From Ereboglobus luteus (GTDB lineage: Bacteria > Verrucomicrobiota > Verrucomicrobiia > Opitutales > Opitutaceae): 64,000 nucleotides of DNA. The position numbers and the translations under genes were made by a program. Positions 9,501 through 21,761 of the stretch are shown here, one piece after another. A model generated the notes under the pieces. The model searched no databases, had not been told where the DNA came from, and was given only the letters and a program-made list of their open reading frames with translations. The first letter of the stretch is position 1. Every line of letters starts with the position of its first letter. The stretch is taken from positions 1,344,501 to 1,408,500 of the forward strand of contig NZ_CP023004.1 in the NCBI RefSeq assembly GCF_003096195.1, in the 5' to 3' direction.

Positions 9501-10582
9501 ATTTTGAGGATATTCACGCCATCCTTCTCGAGCACGGCCTCGAAGACTGCGCCCGCACAATCGGACGGCTCAACAACGACAAAACGCTCCGCATCCTCGA
9601 CGATGTTGGCGGCAAGGAAATCTACGCGGAAAAAATCCACGCCCTCCGCGCCATCTGGAGCGACACCACCCGCCAGATCTCCGCCCTCCGCGACAACCCC
9701 GCCTGCGCCGAGTCGGAATACCAACTCAAACTCGACCCCGCCAACCCCGGCATCACACCGAAAGTCACATTTGAATACACGACCGTCCGCGCCACCAAAA
9801 CCAAACCCCGCATCGCCATCCTCCGCGAGCAAGGTGTGAACGGCCATGTCGAAACCGCCGCCGCCTTCACCCGCGCGGGCTTTTCGGCAATCGACGTCCA
9901 CATGACCGACATCCTCAGCGGACGCGTCAGCCTGCGCGATTTCCGCGGCCTCGCGGCATGCGGCGGCTTCAGCTTTGGCGACGTGCTCGGCGCCGGCGAA
10001 GGCTGGGCCAAGAGCATCCTCTTCAACGCCCGCGCCCGCGATGAGTTCTCCGCCTTCTTCGCGCGCCCCGACACCTTTGCCTTTGGCGTGTGCAACGGCT
10101 GCCAGATGATGAGCAACCTCCACAGCATCATCCCCGGCGCGGAAAACTGGCCGCGTTTTGTGAAAAACAAATCCGAAAGCTACGAAGCGCGCCTCGTGTC
10201 CCTCCTCATTGAAAAATCCCCGAGCATCCTGCTCGCCGGCATGGAAGGCTCGGTCCTCCCGGTCGCCGTTTCGCACGGCGAAGGCTACGCCGAGTTCCCG
10301 AGCGCGGCCGCGGCCGACGCGTTCAGCGCAAGCGGCCTCGTCGCCGCGCGCTATGTGGACAACCACCACCGCGCGACGGAGCAATACCCGCTCAACCCGA
10401 ACGGCAGCCCGCACGGCATCAACGCGCTCACGACGCGCGACGGCCGCGTCACCATCCTCATGCCGCACCCCGAGCGCGTGCACCGCACCGTGCAAATGAG
10501 CTGGCACCCGAAATCCTGGCTCAAGCACGACGACTCCCCCTGGATGCGCCTCTTCCGCAACGCCCGCGCCTGGGTGGATTGA
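6581..10582 (+). CDS. purL: Phosphoribosylformylglycinamidine synthase, large fused form
   Basis: From the ATG at 6581 the product has 1333 residues, the size of proteobacterial-type PurL that fuses the PurS-like N-terminus, the ATP-grasp-like synthase and a class I glutaminase. It converts FGAR, glutamine and ATP to FGAM in purine synthesis. Visible landmarks are [13 protein letters not shown] near 220, [11 protein letters not shown], the glutaminase nucleophile in [11 protein letters not shown] near 1168, and PHPERVHR near the end. An earlier ATG (6482) adds a non-conserved leader. Three low-complexity insertions (about residues 71-83, 129-143 and 407-427) are encoded by short tandem repeats. 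An unrelated antisense ORF spans nearly the whole gene and is a high-GC shadow. Confidence 0.97.
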   Translation: MLIHHGSSALSEFRLAKLRQDLADAGVPVARISAQFIHIAELADPAAKSLSADEQAVFEKILTYGPADSGNSATRNSQSAFYIVTPRPGTISPWSSKATGIAHICGLAAIKRIERVIAYTFEFAPGTPDTFRIPQSAFRIFSDRMTQAVFEKLGDLTALFSHEAPRPLTTIPVLAQGRAALVEANQTLGLALAEDEIDYLVNAFTGLKRDPNDIELMMFAQANSEHCRHKIFNATWDIDGQPQDRSLFQMIKNTYQLHSDGILSAYKDNSAVIEGTRAARFFRDPATGEYITREEDIHIMCKAETHNHPTAISPFPGASTAAGGEIRDEGATGRGARPKAGLTGISVSNLQIPGALQPWEKDNGKPGRIVSALDVTIDGPLGAAAFNNEFGRPSINGYFRTFEQAVPAAKPSSPDSSLLTPDSSTAAELRGYHKPIMLGGGLGNIRPAHIKKGVINPGDHIVVIGGPAMLIGLGGGAASSMAGGSGSDDLDFASVQRDNAEMQCRCQEVIDHCWALGDDNPIAFIHDVGAGGVSNAIPELVNDGGRGGRVNLRALPNDEPGMSPLEIWCNESQERYVLAIPASRIETFKALCARERCPYAIVGAVTEEKQLVIEDPYFKNTPIDLPLEVLLGKPPRMHRSEKTLIRPQRPLDLGGTTLAEAARRILAHPAVADKTFLITIGDRSVTGLISRDQLVGPWQVPVADCGVTATAFDTFAGEAMAMGERTPVAVNNAPASARLAVGEALTNLAAASIPDLGRVNLSANWMAAPAHSGDAADLYAAVRAVGMELCPALGITIPVGKDSLSMATAWTEKDAATGKETRKSVISPISLIVSAFAPVADIRKTLTPQLITDTEAGGETVLLLIDLGRGKNRLGGSILAQTLSQMGEATPDVDNPADLKNFWNAIQQLNAQDKILAYHDRSDGGLFATVTEMAFAGNTGADIAIPGGATTQPDLFAQYFSEELGAVLQIRAADFEDIHAILLEHGLEDCARTIGRLNNDKTLRILDDVGGKEIYAEKIHALRAIWSDTTRQISALRDNPACAESEYQLKLDPANPGITPKVTFEYTTVRATKTKPRIAILREQGVNGHVETAAAFTRAGFSAIDVHMTDILSGRVSLRDFRGLAACGGFSFGDVLGAGEGWAKSILFNARARDEFSAFFARPDTFAFGVCNGCQMMSNLHSIIPGAENWPRFVKNKSESYEARLVSLLIEKSPSILLAGMEGSVLPVAVSHGEGYAEFPSAAAADAFSASGLVAARYVDNHHRATEQYPLNPNGSPHGINALTTRDGRVTILMPHPERVHRTVQMSWHPKSWLKHDDSPWMRLFRNARAWVD
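6793..6828 (+). repeat. In-frame low-complexity insertion in purL (1)
   Basis: The segment reads as AATTCCGCAACCCGCAATTC-type short repeats and encodes a Ser/Asn/Ala-rich loop before the conserved [13 protein letters not shown] motif. It is the same style of ATTCCGC repeat as the next insertion and the one in mnmG. Confidence 0.5.
6970..7005 (+). repeat. In-frame ATTCCGC tandem repeat in purL (2)
   Basis: Imperfect tandem CATTCCGCATTCCGCAATCC repeats encode a segment [11 protein letters not shown] between two conserved parts of PurL. The reverse complement of the same repeat occurs in mnmG at 25491-25526. Confidence 0.65.
7812..7852 (+). repeat. In-frame CTCCTGACTCCT repeat in purL (3)
   Basis: Tandem CTCCTGACTCCT units encode a Ser/Pro/Asp-rich insert ([11 protein letters not shown]) just before [15 protein letters not shown]. 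coli PurL has only a short loop here. The frame is maintained. Confidence 0.7.
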
Positions 10583-10600
10583 TTCGTGATCGCCCGGCTT

Positions 10601-10630
10601 AAATCGACCTGAACCGATTCAGGTCGATTT
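10601..10630. repeat. Palindrome downstream of purL
   Basis: Arms AAATCGACCTGAA (10601-10613) and TTCAGGTCGATTT (10618-10630) are exact reverse complements around a 4-base loop, 18 bp after the purL stop. A related palindrome lies upstream of purD (62382-62413). No T-run follows, so it is not a clear intrinsic terminator. Confidence 0.7.
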
Positions 10631-10736
10631 GGGCCGAACCGCGACGTGACACGTCTCGCCCGCAAATGCTTCGGTGCGAGACATTATTGTTGACCATCCG
10701 GTTTCGATGGCGGTTGTTTTTGCGCTGTTTTTCCCC

Positions 10737-12818
<2,082 letters not shown>

Positions 12819-13005
12819 GGCGCTTTCGCCGGAGTGTTTGTTTGCGCATGAGACGCTGATTGCGAAAGAGCATCTCATGCCAAAAGCGAATTGGGCTGGG
12901 CGGGCGCTTTGATCACCGGCTTGAAATTCGGCGGGGCAAAGTCTCCGTGCGTGTTTTTCAAAAAAAACGTGCAGCCGGTGCGGCAACCGCTATGTTGCCG
13001 GCATC

Positions 13006-14004
13006 ATGGCAAATAGCAACGGACGCATTCTTGTCACCGGCGGCGCCGGATTCATCGGCAGCGCGCTCATCTGGGCGCTCAACAAACGCGGCTTCACCGA
13101 CATCATCGTCACCGATATTCTCGGGCAGGAGGAGAAGTGGCGGAATCTCGTTCCGTTGAAATTCAGCGACTACATTGAGGCGGATGCATTCAGAAAAAAG
13201 ATACACGAGACGCCCGCCGTGCTTGGAAAATTCGCCACCGTGTTTCACCTCGGCGCATGCTCGGCCACGACCGAGAAAAACGCCTCCTACCTCGTGGACA
13301 ACAATTACGAGACGACCAAGGAGCTCGCCGGCTGGGCGCTGGCGCAGCAGGCGCGTTTCATCTACGCGTCGTCCGCGGCCACCTACGGCGACGGCGCGCA
13401 GGGCATGGATGACAAAAATGACAACATTTCCGAACTGCGCCCGCTCAACATGTATGGTTATTCGAAACACATGTTCGATCTCTACGCGCAACGGCACGGT
13501 CTGCTCGATCGCATCGTGGGCGTGAAGTATTTTAACGTTTTCGGCCCCAACGAAGACCATAAGGGCGAGATGCGCAGCCTCGTGAACAAGGCCTACCAGC
13601 AAATCCTCTCGACCGGCCGGGTGCAGCTCTTCAAGAGCCACAAACCCGAATACAAGGACGGCGAGCAGATGCGCGATTTCCTCTATGTGAAAGACGCCGT
13701 CGAAATGACGATTCACTTCGCCGAGACTGCGACCACCGGCGGCGGTCTTTACAACCTCGGTTCCGGCGAGGCAAACACATGGCTCACGCTTACGAACGCG
13801 ATTTTCTCCGCGCTCGGAAAGGATCCAAAGATTGACTTTATCGACATGCCGGAAGTCCTGCGCGGCAAATACCAGTATTACACCTGCGCCGACATTTCGA
13901 AACTGCGCGCCAGCGGTTATGAAAAACCGCTCACACCGCTTTCAGAGAGCGTGCGCGACTACGTGCAAAACTATCTGGTAACCGGCAAAAAGCTGGGAGA
14001 ATAA
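13006..14004 (+). CDS. hldD: ADP-L-glycero-D-manno-heptose 6-epimerase
   Basis: This 332-residue short-chain dehydrogenase opens with ILVTGGAGFIGSALI, the NADP-binding Rossmann motif, and has the SSAATYGDG strand and the YGYSKHMFD catalytic Tyr/Lys pair near 149. The EDHKGEMRS and DGEQMRDFLYVKD blocks are typical of HldD (RfaD/GmhD). It makes the L,D-heptose donor for the LPS inner core and so indicates a heptose-containing outer membrane. The length is normal. No other heptose gene is adjacent. Confidence 0.95.
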   Translation: MANSNGRILVTGGAGFIGSALIWALNKRGFTDIIVTDILGQEEKWRNLVPLKFSDYIEADAFRKKIHETPAVLGKFATVFHLGACSATTEKNASYLVDNNYETTKELAGWALAQQARFIYASSAATYGDGAQGMDDKNDNISELRPLNMYGYSKHMFDLYAQRHGLLDRIVGVKYFNVFGPNEDHKGEMRSLVNKAYQQILSTGRVQLFKSHKPEYKDGEQMRDFLYVKDAVEMTIHFAETATTGGGLYNLGSGEANTWLTLTNAIFSALGKDPKIDFIDMPEVLRGKYQYYTCADISKLRASGYEKPLTPLSESVRDYVQNYLVTGKKLGE

Positions 14005-14149
14005 GAATCCTCGGGGCAAGCAGCGGAGCATTGGGGGACGGGCGTCCTGTCTGTGAATAATCGGAGTCCGTTCGTTTTTTAAACCGGACGACACAGAGGT
14101 CGTCCCTCCATCACGAAACATGCTTCGAGGTATTGAACTTGTTTTGAAT

Positions 14150-14179
14150 AAAAAAAGGGGCGTCGTTTGCGACGCCCCT
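14150..14179 (-). terminator. Intrinsic terminator of the 14.2 kb membrane protein gene
   Basis: On the minus strand a 9-bp GC-rich stem (GGGGCGTCG with its complement, 4-base loop) is followed by seven T residues. It lies 25 bp past the stop of the minus-strand gene. Confidence 0.85.
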
Positions 14180-14203
14180 GCTTTTGCGCATGAAACTTAC
14201 GCC

Positions 14204-14626
14204 TTAGATAAAGTGGAGGACGATATAGATGATACCGGTGATGATCGCCGCGATGCCGAGCTTGCCTTGGTAAGGAGCGACTTTTGCCAGCATTTCCTGA
14301 CCTTTGGCCTGGGCCTCAGGGCTCTTGGAAATTGCGTGTTTGGCGACCAAGTTGTATCCCATGATAAAACCAAGACCGATTTCAACGATGGATATGGCAA
14401 GGAAAATAACCCACGTTATAATTCCCCAAGTGCCACCGCTAAGCAGACTTAGCGATCGAATTACGCGGTAAAGTGTCCAAATGCCCCAAATGAGGGCGAC
14501 AACGCCGATCCAGCCCATATAGGGGGCGACTTTGTCAAAGAGTTCCTTGGCGTTTGGCTTTTTGGCCAACACGAGCGAAGGGATTGCCAGCAGACCAAGT
14601 ATGATAATTACGATTCCGTATAGCAT
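14204..14626 (-). CDS. Small four-helix membrane protein, unknown function
   Basis: The 140-residue protein has about four hydrophobic helices: residues 1-20, 37-57, 66-92 and 118-140. Its two halves resemble each other: KVAPYMGWIGVVALIWGIWTL is echoed by KVAPYQGKLGIAAIITGIIYI, so it may be an internal duplication with a shared KVAPY loop. I do not recognise a named family. It has its own terminator and a 309-bp upstream region, so it is probably monocistronic. Confidence 0.75.
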   Translation of the reverse strand: MLYGIVIIILGLLAIPSLVLAKKPNAKELFDKVAPYMGWIGVVALIWGIWTLYRVIRSLSLLSGGTWGIITWVIFLAISIVEIGLGFIMGYNLVAKHAISKSPEAQAKGQEMLAKVAPYQGKLGIAAIITGIIYIVLHFI

Positions 14627-14884
14627 GATTATGTTGTAGTTGTAGTTTACGTTGAGGGTTGTGGAAAACGATTGATGACTTATTGAAACGCAAATGCAGT
14701 TTCATCTGCCGGATCACTCGCACTTCTGAGAAGAAGATGGTCAAAAATGTGTTAAACCATTTACACTAAGCCAACCCAAAATTCATGGAAACGGCGGCAA
14801 TATTTCCACATCCGCCAGTGGCAAATGGAAGGGTTTTTAATAATTTTGGAGATGTTTGTCTCTCGGATATTGACCCAGCGGGCA

Positions 14885-14914
14885 TAAAAAAACCGCCTGT
14901 TCCCAGGCGGTTTT
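14885..14914 (-). terminator. Intrinsic terminator of the RDD-family gene
   Basis: A 9-bp stem AACCGCCTG with its complement and a 4-base loop precedes a T-run on the minus strand, 22 bp after the stop. The interval 14627-14935 otherwise holds only the probable promoter of the preceding minus-strand gene. Confidence 0.85.
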
Positions 14915-14935
14915 GATTCAAAATGCTGTTGTGTG

Positions 14936-15274
14936 TTATTCGACTGACACGACCTTGGTCTTGGCCCACTCGTCACCGAGGCGCAGGCCGGTTTCCTTGT
15001 TCTTGATAAGAACGCAGTAGAGCTCAACCAAGCCGAAGAACGGGATGAGCAACACAACCTGACGGATGGCGCAAGGGCCCCATTGACCGGCCATCGACTG
15101 ACCGTCTGCCGTAACACACTTGATTTTCATAAGTTTACGGCCCACGCTCTGGCCGCCGAGAAACGGAAGCGCGTCCTTCGTGAAAAAGTAAATCAGACCG
15201 ACGATCGGTATGCAGATAATAACGCCATCGATAATGTAAGCTATGAGTCGGTTAACAAATGTTGCAGGTTTCAT
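14936..15274 (-). CDS. RDD-family membrane protein
   Basis: From the internal ATG at 15274 (MKPATFVNRLIAYIIDGVI) the protein has 112 residues. It shows the RDD signature, an Arg and an Asp in the first helix (NRLIAYIIDGV) and a further Asp in GDEWAKTKVV. The QSVGRKLMKIKCV segment is typical. RDD proteins are small inner-membrane proteins; some have been linked to ion or osmolyte transport, but function here is open. An earlier in-frame ATG at 15358 adds a poor N-terminus. Confidence 0.82.
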   Translation of the reverse strand: MKPATFVNRLIAYIIDGVIICIPIVGLIYFFTKDALPFLGGQSVGRKLMKIKCVTADGQSMAGQWGPCAIRQVVLLIPFFGLVELYCVLIKNKETGLRLGDEWAKTKVVSVE

Positions 15275-15524
15275 ATAGTAGGTGTGGTGGATAAAGTCCG
15301 CATATAAATGCAACATGACCCTTTGATGGCAAGGATGTTTATTTGCGTTTAGTAACAATTGCCCGGCAACGCCGCATGCTAACAGTCCCTGAATCGCCTT
15401 AAAAAGGCATCACGCACGGAGCCCGCAAAATCAATTTTTACCGTCAACTGTGCGTCTGGTTGCGGATGCGCGCCGCCGCAGGGATAACCTTTGCGAAACG
15501 CTTGGCCCAAACTCCTCCTTTCCC

Positions 15525-17084
15525 ATGAAAATACAAACCCGCATCGCACTCGCATGTTTGCTGATGGCATCCGCGCTCGCCGCCCAGACGCCTTCGCAAA
15601 CCGCCACTGTCATCATTCGTGCCGACCAGCCCGGCCCGGTTATCAACCGCAACATCTACGGTCACTTCGCCGAACACTTGGGACGTTGCATTTACGAGGG
15701 CATTTGGGTCGGCGAGGATTCATCCATCCCAAACACGCGCGGTATTCGCAACGACGTCGCCGCCGCGCTGCGCGAACTCAACATCCCGGTGCTGCGCTGG
15801 CCGGGCGGATGTTTTGCCGACGAATATCACTGGAAGGACGGCATAGGCCCGCGCGAAAAACGCCCCGCGATGATCAACACGCACTGGGGCGGGGTTGTGG
15901 AAAACAACCACTTCGGCACGCACGAATTCATGGACCTGTGCGAGCAAATCGGCGCCGATCCCTATGTGTGCGGCAATGTCGGCAGCGGCACCGTGCAGGA
16001 AATGATGGAGTGGGTCGAATACATGACTTCCGACGCCGATTCACCAATGGCAAACCTCCGTCGCGCCAACGGCCGCGACAAACCGTGGCAACTCCCCTAC
16101 TTCGGCGTGGGCAACGAAAGCTGGGGGTGCGGTGGCAACATGACGCCGGAGTTTTATGCCGACCAATACAAACGCTACAACACATTCGTCAAAAACTACC
16201 CCGGCAGTAAAATCTATCGCATCGCCTGCGGCGCGAACGGCGGCGATTTCAACTGGACGGAAGTGCTCATGAAAAACGCAAGCCGCCGCATGAACGGCCT
16301 CTCGCTGCACTACTACACGCTCCCCACCGGCAATTGGAAAACGAAAGGCTCCGCCACCGATTTCGACGAGGCCGGCTACATCGCCACGCTCGTTAACACG
16401 CTCAAAATGGACAGTCTCATAGCGAAGCACGCCGCGATCATGGACAAATATGATCCGCAAAAACGCATCGGCATGATCATCGACGAATGGGGCATCTGGA
16501 CGGATGTCGAGCCGGGCACCGAGCCGGGTTTCCTTTACCAGCAAAACTCGATGCGCGATGCGATCATCGCCGCGCTCAACTTCAATATTTTCCACGCCTA
16601 CGCGGATCGCGTTGCGATGACGAACATCGCTCAAACAATCAACGTGCTCCAGGCCATGATTCTCACGGACAAGGGAAAAATGGTCCTCACGCCGACCTAC
16701 CACGTCTTCAATATGTATAAAGCGCACCAAGGAGCGACCTCGCTGCCCCTCGCGCTTTCGACTCCGAATTACGAGCACGGAGGCAAAACAATCCCCGCGG
16801 TCAGCGCCACCGCCTCGCGCACCAAAGACGGCCAAATCCACATCAGCCTCGTGAACACAAATCCGAGTGCCCCCGCAACCGTGCGCTGTGAAATCGCAGG
16901 CCTCGAAAAACAGCCAAAAGTCACATCGGGGCAATTGCTGACCGCGCCTGCCATCAATAGCGTGAACACCTTCGACTTGCCGCGAGTTGTGGAGCCGAAA
17001 ACGTTTTCCGATGCGAAAATCGCAGACGGAACATTGACAATCACCCTGCCCGCAAAAGCCATCGTGACGCTGGTTTTGGAGTAA
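15525..17084 (+). CDS. Secreted alpha-L-arabinofuranosidase, GH51 family
   Basis: From the ATG at 15525 the product has 519 residues with a signal peptide ([21 protein letters not shown]). It removes terminal arabinofuranosyl units from arabinoxylan or arabinan by a retaining mechanism. GH51 landmarks are [19 protein letters not shown] near 40, [14 protein letters not shown] near 86, the acid/base Glu in GVGNESWG near 195, and the nucleophile Glu in IIDEWGIW near 320. It is followed by a strong terminator, and no transporter or other glycosidase is adjacent, so it is not part of an obvious utilisation locus. Confidence 0.93.
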   Translation: MKIQTRIALACLLMASALAAQTPSQTATVIIRADQPGPVINRNIYGHFAEHLGRCIYEGIWVGEDSSIPNTRGIRNDVAAALRELNIPVLRWPGGCFADEYHWKDGIGPREKRPAMINTHWGGVVENNHFGTHEFMDLCEQIGADPYVCGNVGSGTVQEMMEWVEYMTSDADSPMANLRRANGRDKPWQLPYFGVGNESWGCGGNMTPEFYADQYKRYNTFVKNYPGSKIYRIACGANGGDFNWTEVLMKNASRRMNGLSLHYYTLPTGNWKTKGSATDFDEAGYIATLVNTLKMDSLIAKHAAIMDKYDPQKRIGMIIDEWGIWTDVEPGTEPGFLYQQNSMRDAIIAALNFNIFHAYADRVAMTNIAQTINVLQAMILTDKGKMVLTPTYHVFNMYKAHQGATSLPLALSTPNYEHGGKTIPAVSATASRTKDGQIHISLVNTNPSAPATVRCEIAGLEKQPKVTSGQLLTAPAINSVNTFDLPRVVEPKTFSDAKIADGTLTITLPAKAIVTLVLE

Positions 17085-17113
17085 AGGCCGGTTTTACCAA
17101 GGACAGCTCAATG

Positions 17114-17148
17114 CCCCGCGACAACAGCTTTGTCGCGGGGTGTTTTTT
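17114..17148 (+). terminator. Intrinsic terminator of the GH51 gene
   Basis: A 10-bp stem (CCCCGCGACA with complement) closed by a short loop is followed by TGTTTTTTG, 30 bp after the stop. Confidence 0.88.
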
Positions 17149-17238
17149 GTAAAAATCATGTCGAATGCATTTTTTTACAAAAAAGGTATTGACGAAATGT
17201 GCACGAGGGCTTTTTTTCCTAATCAAGATTTTTCATTT

Positions 17239-17320
17239 CTCCCGCATAGCGGGAGTTTTGGGGTAACTAAGAAAGCAAATGGCCGGTCGCTTAGGGGTAG
17301 GCGACCGGCCAACTTTTTTT
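17239..17320 (+). terminator. Two further hairpins, second terminator-like
   Basis: CTCCCGC-ATA-GCGGGAG (17239-17255) is followed by TTTT. Then a 10-bp stem GGCCGGTCGC/GCGACCGGCC (17281-17310) is followed by AACTTTTTTT. No ORF ends here on the plus strand, so the second hairpin may end an unrecognised short transcript. Confidence 0.45.
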
Positions 17321-17461
17321 CAAGTTTTGTTTCCCTCGGGAAAAATCCCAAGCGCGCTTCGTGCTCAAAACCAAATGCGCGAAAGTCGTTTACTGGCACT
17401 TTATTGCGCTTATTTTTATCCCGCTTGTGAATGGGATTTTTTACCTCTTAGGTGTCGCCAA

Positions 17462-17526
17462 TGGTAGGGCGAACCGTCCCGGTGAGCCGCAACATCCCCG
17501 GCCCATCGGGACGGTTCGCCCTACCA
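17462..17526. repeat. GGTAGGGCGAACC palindromic element
   Basis: Arms of 20 bp (17462-17481 and 17507-17526) are exact reverse complements. It lies downstream of parE and belongs to the family found twice inside mnmG. The rest of 17321-17582 shows nothing assignable. Confidence 0.8.
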
Positions 17527-17582
17527 AAAGGCGTTTCATAAACCGAAACAGCTCTAAAGGCCAAAATGGCGCACAAACGCTA

Positions 17583-19436
17583 TCACACCTCGATGAGGTC
17601 TTTTTCGGTGCGGAGGTTTTTGATGATGAACTCCTGGCGTTCGGGAGTGTTTTTGCCCATGAAAAAGCTCAAAAGCTGATCGCTGTTGTGAACGTGCTCG
17701 AGCGTGACTTTTTCGAGGCGGATGTCCTCGCCAATGAAATCCTTAAACTCACCGGCTGAGATTTCACCGAGACCTTTGAAGCGTGTGGTTTCGGCGGACT
17801 GGCCGAGTTTTTTCAGGGCGCTTTGTTTTTCGGCTTCGTTGTAACAGTAAATGGTTTCCTTTTTGTTGCGCACGCGGAAGAGCGGGGTTTCAAGGAAGAA
17901 GACGTGGCCGTTGGTGATCAACTCCGGGAAAAATTGGAGGAAAAAGCTGAGGATGAGCAGGCGGATGTGCATGCCGTCCACGTCGGCATCGGTCGCGACG
18001 ATGATTTTGTTGTAGCGAAGGTTGTCGATGCCGTCCTCGACGTTGAGGGCGCTTTGGAGGAGGTGAAACTCCTCGTTTTCGTAGATAATCTTTTTGGTGA
18101 GGCCGTAGGTGTTGAGGGGTTTGCCGCGGAGGGCGAAGACGGCCTGCGTCTGCACGTTGCGGCAGGAGGTGAGGGAGCCGGCGGCGGAATCGCCCTCGAC
18201 GATAAAGAGGGAGCTGTCCTCGGCGCGCTTGTCCTTGCTGTCGAGGTGCACGCGGCAGTCGCGGAGTTTTTTGTTGTGAAGGGAGGCTTTTTTGGCGCGT
18301 TCGCGGGCGATGTTGCGGATGCCGGCGAGTTCCTTGCGCTCGCGTTCGCTGTCCTCGATTTTGCGCTTGATGGCGTCGGCCGCCTCGGGGTTGCGGTGCA
18401 GGTAGTTGTCGAGGTGTTGCTGGAGAAAACTGGTGACAAAATTCCGGATCGTGGGGGCGTTTTTCTCGGGGGAGGTGGTGACCGAGCCGAGCTTAGTCTT
18501 GGTTTGCGACTCGAAGATGGGTTCCATCACGCGAACAGAAACGGCGGCGACGATGGACTGGCGGATGTCGGCGGCCTCGTAGTCCTTCTTGAAGAAGTTG
18601 CGGACAGTGGTGACGACGCCCTCCTTGAAGGCGGTGAGGTGCGTGCCGCCCATGGTGGTTTGCTGGCCGTTGACGAAGGAGTAATATTCCTCGCCGTAGT
18701 GGGCACCGTGGGTCATGGCGATTTCGATGTCCTCGCCTTCGAGGTGAATCATGGGGTAAAGCGGCTCGCCGGTGAGCTTTTTGGCAAGCAAGTCCTTGAG
18801 GCCGTTTTCGGAGCGGAAATTTTTACCGTTAAAACTGAGGGTGAGGCCACGGTTGAGGTAGGCGTAGTTCCAGAGCATTTCCTCTATGAACTCGGAGCGG
18901 AAGCGGAAGTCCTTGCCGAAAAGAGCCTCGTCGGGCGTGAACTCGACAAGCGTGCCGTTGCGTTCGCCGGGCGGGGTGTTGACGATCTTGCCGTCCTTTT
19001 TGAGTTTGCCCTGGTAGAATTCGACGAGGCGCGACTTGCCGTCGCGGATGGCCTGGGCGCGGTATTCGAGGGAGAGGGCGTTGACGGCTTTTTGGCCAAC
19101 ACCATTGAGGCCGATGGCCTTCTTGAAGGTTTCGGAGTCGTATTTCGCGCCGGTGTTGATGATGGAGACGCACTCGACGAGTTTGCCGAGGGGAATGCCG
19201 CGTCCGTAATCGCGCACGTAGATGGAGCGGTCGGCGAGGTGAATTTCGACGCGCTTGCCGAAGCCCATCGTGAATTCGTCGATGGCGTTGTCGATGGTTT
19301 CCTTGATGAGCACGTAGATGCCGTCGTCGGGATGGGAGCCGTTGCCGAGGCGCCCGATATACATGCCGGGGCGCAGGCGGATGTGCTCGAGGGCGGAGAG
19401 TGTCTTGATGGATTTTTCGTCGTAAGTGGCGGACAT
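17583..19436 (-). CDS. parE: DNA topoisomerase IV subunit B (ParE-type)
   Basis: From the ATG at 19436 the product has 617 residues. The GHKL ATPase domain shows [11 protein letters not shown] near 52, DYGRGIP and [14 protein letters not shown]; the TOPRIM domain shows VEGDSAAGS and [11 protein letters not shown]. The GLNGVG form and the layout match Bacteroidetes-type ParE rather than classic GyrB. It supplies ATP-driven strand passage with a ParC partner, which is not in the window. The frame extends upstream to 19844 without homology, so the internal start is preferred. It diverges from radC. Confidence 0.93.
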   Translation of the reverse strand: MSATYDEKSIKTLSALEHIRLRPGMYIGRLGNGSHPDDGIYVLIKETIDNAIDEFTMGFGKRVEIHLADRSIYVRDYGRGIPLGKLVECVSIINTGAKYDSETFKKAIGLNGVGQKAVNALSLEYRAQAIRDGKSRLVEFYQGKLKKDGKIVNTPPGERNGTLVEFTPDEALFGKDFRFRSEFIEEMLWNYAYLNRGLTLSFNGKNFRSENGLKDLLAKKLTGEPLYPMIHLEGEDIEIAMTHGAHYGEEYYSFVNGQQTTMGGTHLTAFKEGVVTTVRNFFKKDYEAADIRQSIVAAVSVRVMEPIFESQTKTKLGSVTTSPEKNAPTIRNFVTSFLQQHLDNYLHRNPEAADAIKRKIEDSERERKELAGIRNIARERAKKASLHNKKLRDCRVHLDSKDKRAEDSSLFIVEGDSAAGSLTSCRNVQTQAVFALRGKPLNTYGLTKKIIYENEEFHLLQSALNVEDGIDNLRYNKIIVATDADVDGMHIRLLILSFFLQFFPELITNGHVFFLETPLFRVRNKKETIYCYNEAEKQSALKKLGQSAETTRFKGLGEISAGEFKDFIGEDIRLEKVTLEHVHNSDQLLSFFMGKNTPERQEFIIKNLRTEKDLIEV

Positions 19437-19696
19437 GTGCGAAAGAAGTAAAGTGTGAGTGGTGAAGTGTGAAAAATAGCGCGTTTGGCGTCGGGCGGGT
19501 TGCCGTCCGGACGGAAAAACGAAAACAAATAATCGTTCGGCTGAGAGCCCGCGGGGCAAGATGTTTTGCACAAATCCACCAGAATTGCCTTTGCGAACCG
19601 CGGCGGCGCGCCGCTTGTTTTCGGTTGCCACGACGCAGGTTGGGCGTGATTTGTTCTGCGAACCCCGTTTTACCCTTGGACAATGCAAAACCAGCC

Positions 19697-20403
19697 ATGA
19701 ATGCGCCGAGCCGTTTGAAGGAATTGGCAGCGACTGAGCGGCCGCAGGAGCGGTTGCAACGGCTGGGAGCGGGGGCGTTATGCGATGTGGAGTTGCTGGC
19801 GATGTTGTTGCGGAGCGGAACGCGCGGGCATGATGTGCCGACACTCGCCGGGGCGTTGTTGCGCGAGGCGGGATCGCTGGGAGCGTTGATTGGCTGGAAA
19901 GAAAACGATTTTCGGAAACTGAAGGGAATCGGGCGCGTGAAGGCGTTGCAGTTGCTGACGGTGATGGAAGTGGCGCGACGGGTGCTAGTGCAGCAGAACA
20001 GCACGGCTCCGGTGTTTAGCGGGGACAGGAAGTGGCGGCGTATATGAGGCCGTTTTGCGCGGGAGCGGAGGTGGAGAAGTTTTGGGTTTTGTGCCTGAAC
20101 CGAAAAAACCGGCTGCTGAAACTGGTGGAGCTTTCATCGGGGACGGCGACGCAGGCGCTGGCGGGAACGCGCGAGATTTTTCGCGAGGCGCTGCGCGAGG
20201 GCGCGGTGGGGATTATTTGCGCGCACAACCATCCCAGTGGCGACCCGATGCCGAGCGCGCAGGACATCCAGACGACGCGGCGGATTCGCGAGGGGGCGAA
20301 GGTGGTCGGCATTGATTTAATCGACCACGTGATCGTGGGCGAGGCGGCAAACGACCCCGCCGGCGCGGGATGGTATTCGTTCAAGATGGCGGGGCTGCTG
20401 TGA
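19697..20403 (+). pseudogene. radC: RadC-family JAB/MPN protein, frameshifted
   Basis: Residues from [16 protein letters not shown] through the helix-hairpin-helix [13 protein letters not shown] run in one frame to a stop at 20047. The second half, with the JAMM metal motif in AHNHPSGDPMPSAQD, runs in another frame from 20032 to 20403. Adding one G near 20029 (GACAGG-AAGTGG) restores a continuous protein of about 235 residues with the expected SGDREVAAYMRP junction. RadC proteins are putative metal-dependent hydrolases of uncertain function. Either a recent pseudogene or a sequencing error; no slippery heptamer is apparent. Confidence 0.85.
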
Positions 20404-20490
20404 CTGCGTGAAAGCTCGTTGCAATCAATGCTGCAATTGGCGCCGGTCCGCGGCGCATCCCGCCCTGTTGCGTCCGGTCATGGTTATAGT

Positions 20491-20605
20491 GTGTGATTAA
20501 AAGTGTGACTGTGATGAAGGAAGGGCGGTTTCGCCGTTCCGCGCGTCAGCGAGATTCCGCCAACCGCCGCGCTTTGCTGTTTTTCTGGCCACTCTTTTAA
20601 TCACG
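20491..20605. mobile_element. Short degenerate copy of the MITE-like element
   Basis: It starts with GTGTGATTAAAAGTGTG (20491-20507) and ends with the near-complement at 20589-20605 (15 of 17 bases). The left end and the following TGATGAAGG match the 38442-38653 element in type. The interior is shorter and no target duplication is visible. It fills much of the 308-bp gap 20404-20711. Confidence 0.7.
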
Positions 20606-20711
20606 CCCCATCACATTCATTCGCACTTCGCATGCTTGCGCGGGTCTCAAGCTTTCCCAACTCTTCAAGCCGGTTTCGGTTCTCAACTTTTTTCCAACAG
20701 TTTTTCAACGA

Positions 20712-21761
20712 ATGACTTTGCCGCGTTTTTTTTCCACATTCGCACTCACCTTTTTGCTCGCGGGTGTTTTTTCGGGATGCGTCACCCGCGCCGAGCTGCC
20801 GCCCGCGATTGCCGCGCCCAAGGAAGCGGATGCGCCACCGCCCGCGCAATTTGTTCCCGTGCCGGTCAAACCCAAGCAACACCCGCAACTCGACACCGAA
20901 AAAGCCGATCGTGAATTGCGCGAAATCGTAGCCGCGCAAAATACCATTTTCGCCGAGGCCGAGGCGGCGGGCGCCAGTTTTGACCGCGACAGCTTTCGCT
21001 CAAAACTGCAGCAGCTCACTCATCGTTACGACCAGTTGCTCCGCCTGAATCCCAATTACGTGCCGGGCTGCGTCGCCTACGGGCTCCTTCTGGACAAAAT
21101 CGGCATGAGCCGCGAAGGAGCCGCGTTCATGTATAAGGCCAACGAACTCGACGACAAAATCCCCGTCGTGAAAAACCAGCTCGGCAATTTCTGCGCCGAG
21201 GAGGGCCGCCCGCTCGAAGCCTACATATTCTACAACGCCGCCATCGCGCTCAACGCCCAAGAGCCGCTTTATTATTATCAACTCGGCACGCTGCTCGCCG
21301 AGGCGCGCGATATTTTTCTGAAGGAGCAACCCGAAATGTGGTCGCGCTCGACAATCGACCGGTCCATGCAAGCCGCCTTCCTGCAAGCCACCGAGCTCGC
21401 CCCCGGCGACTGGCGCTACGCCTACCGTTACGGCCTTTCGTTTTACGACCTCCAAACCGGCGAGTGGGAGGCCGCGTTGCAATTCTGGGAAGTCTTCGAA
21501 ACAAAACTCAAGCCCGGCATCGAGCAACAAGTCTGCCGCATCCACCAGGCAAAAGTCCTCGGCCAGCTCCGCCGCCTCAAGGACGCGCAAACCAAACTCG
21601 ACACCGTGACCGCCAATGAGCTTTTAACGCAAAAAATGTCAGCCGTGCTGGAAATCGACGCCTTGCGCAAAAAAGGTGTCGCCGACCAAAGCGAACCAGC
21701 AAAGGAAGAGCCTAAAAAAGACGAAGTGCAAACTGACGCGTCCGCCAATGCGAAAGAGTAA
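20712..21761 (+). CDS. TPR-containing lipoprotein
   Basis: The 349-residue product begins with a lipoprotein signal (MTLPRF, hydrophobic stretch, lipobox ending FSGC at residue 22). A Pro/Ala-rich linker (25-60) precedes tetratricopeptide-like helices (about 85-300) with YEAYIFYNAAIAL-type repeats. The C-terminus is Glu/Lys-rich. Such proteins scaffold complexes at the envelope; the partner is unknown. It is monocistronic, with a repeat-rich region downstream. Confidence 0.8.
   Translation: MTLPRFFSTFALTFLLAGVFSGCVTRAELPPAIAAPKEADAPPPAQFVPVPVKPKQHPQLDTEKADRELREIVAAQNTIFAEAEAAGASFDRDSFRSKLQQLTHRYDQLLRLNPNYVPGCVAYGLLLDKIGMSREGAAFMYKANELDDKIPVVKNQLGNFCAEEGRPLEAYIFYNAAIALNAQEPLYYYQLGTLLAEARDIFLKEQPEMWSRSTIDRSMQAAFLQATELAPGDWRYAYRYGLSFYDLQTGEWEAALQFWEVFETKLKPGIEQQVCRIHQAKVLGQLRRLKDAQTKLDTVTANELLTQKMSAVLEIDALRKKGVADQSEPAKEEPKKDEVQTDASANAKE

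Noticed and set aside
6644-10528. A nearly 1300-codon open frame antisense to purL
   Set aside because: It mirrors purL codon phase in high-GC DNA and has Gly/Ala/Val/Glu-rich, motif-free sequence, while purL on the plus strand has all expected active-site motifs.
17823-19451. Long plus-strand frame opposite parE
   Set aside because: The protein is low-complexity and without motifs; the minus strand encodes a complete ParE with GHKL and TOPRIM motifs.
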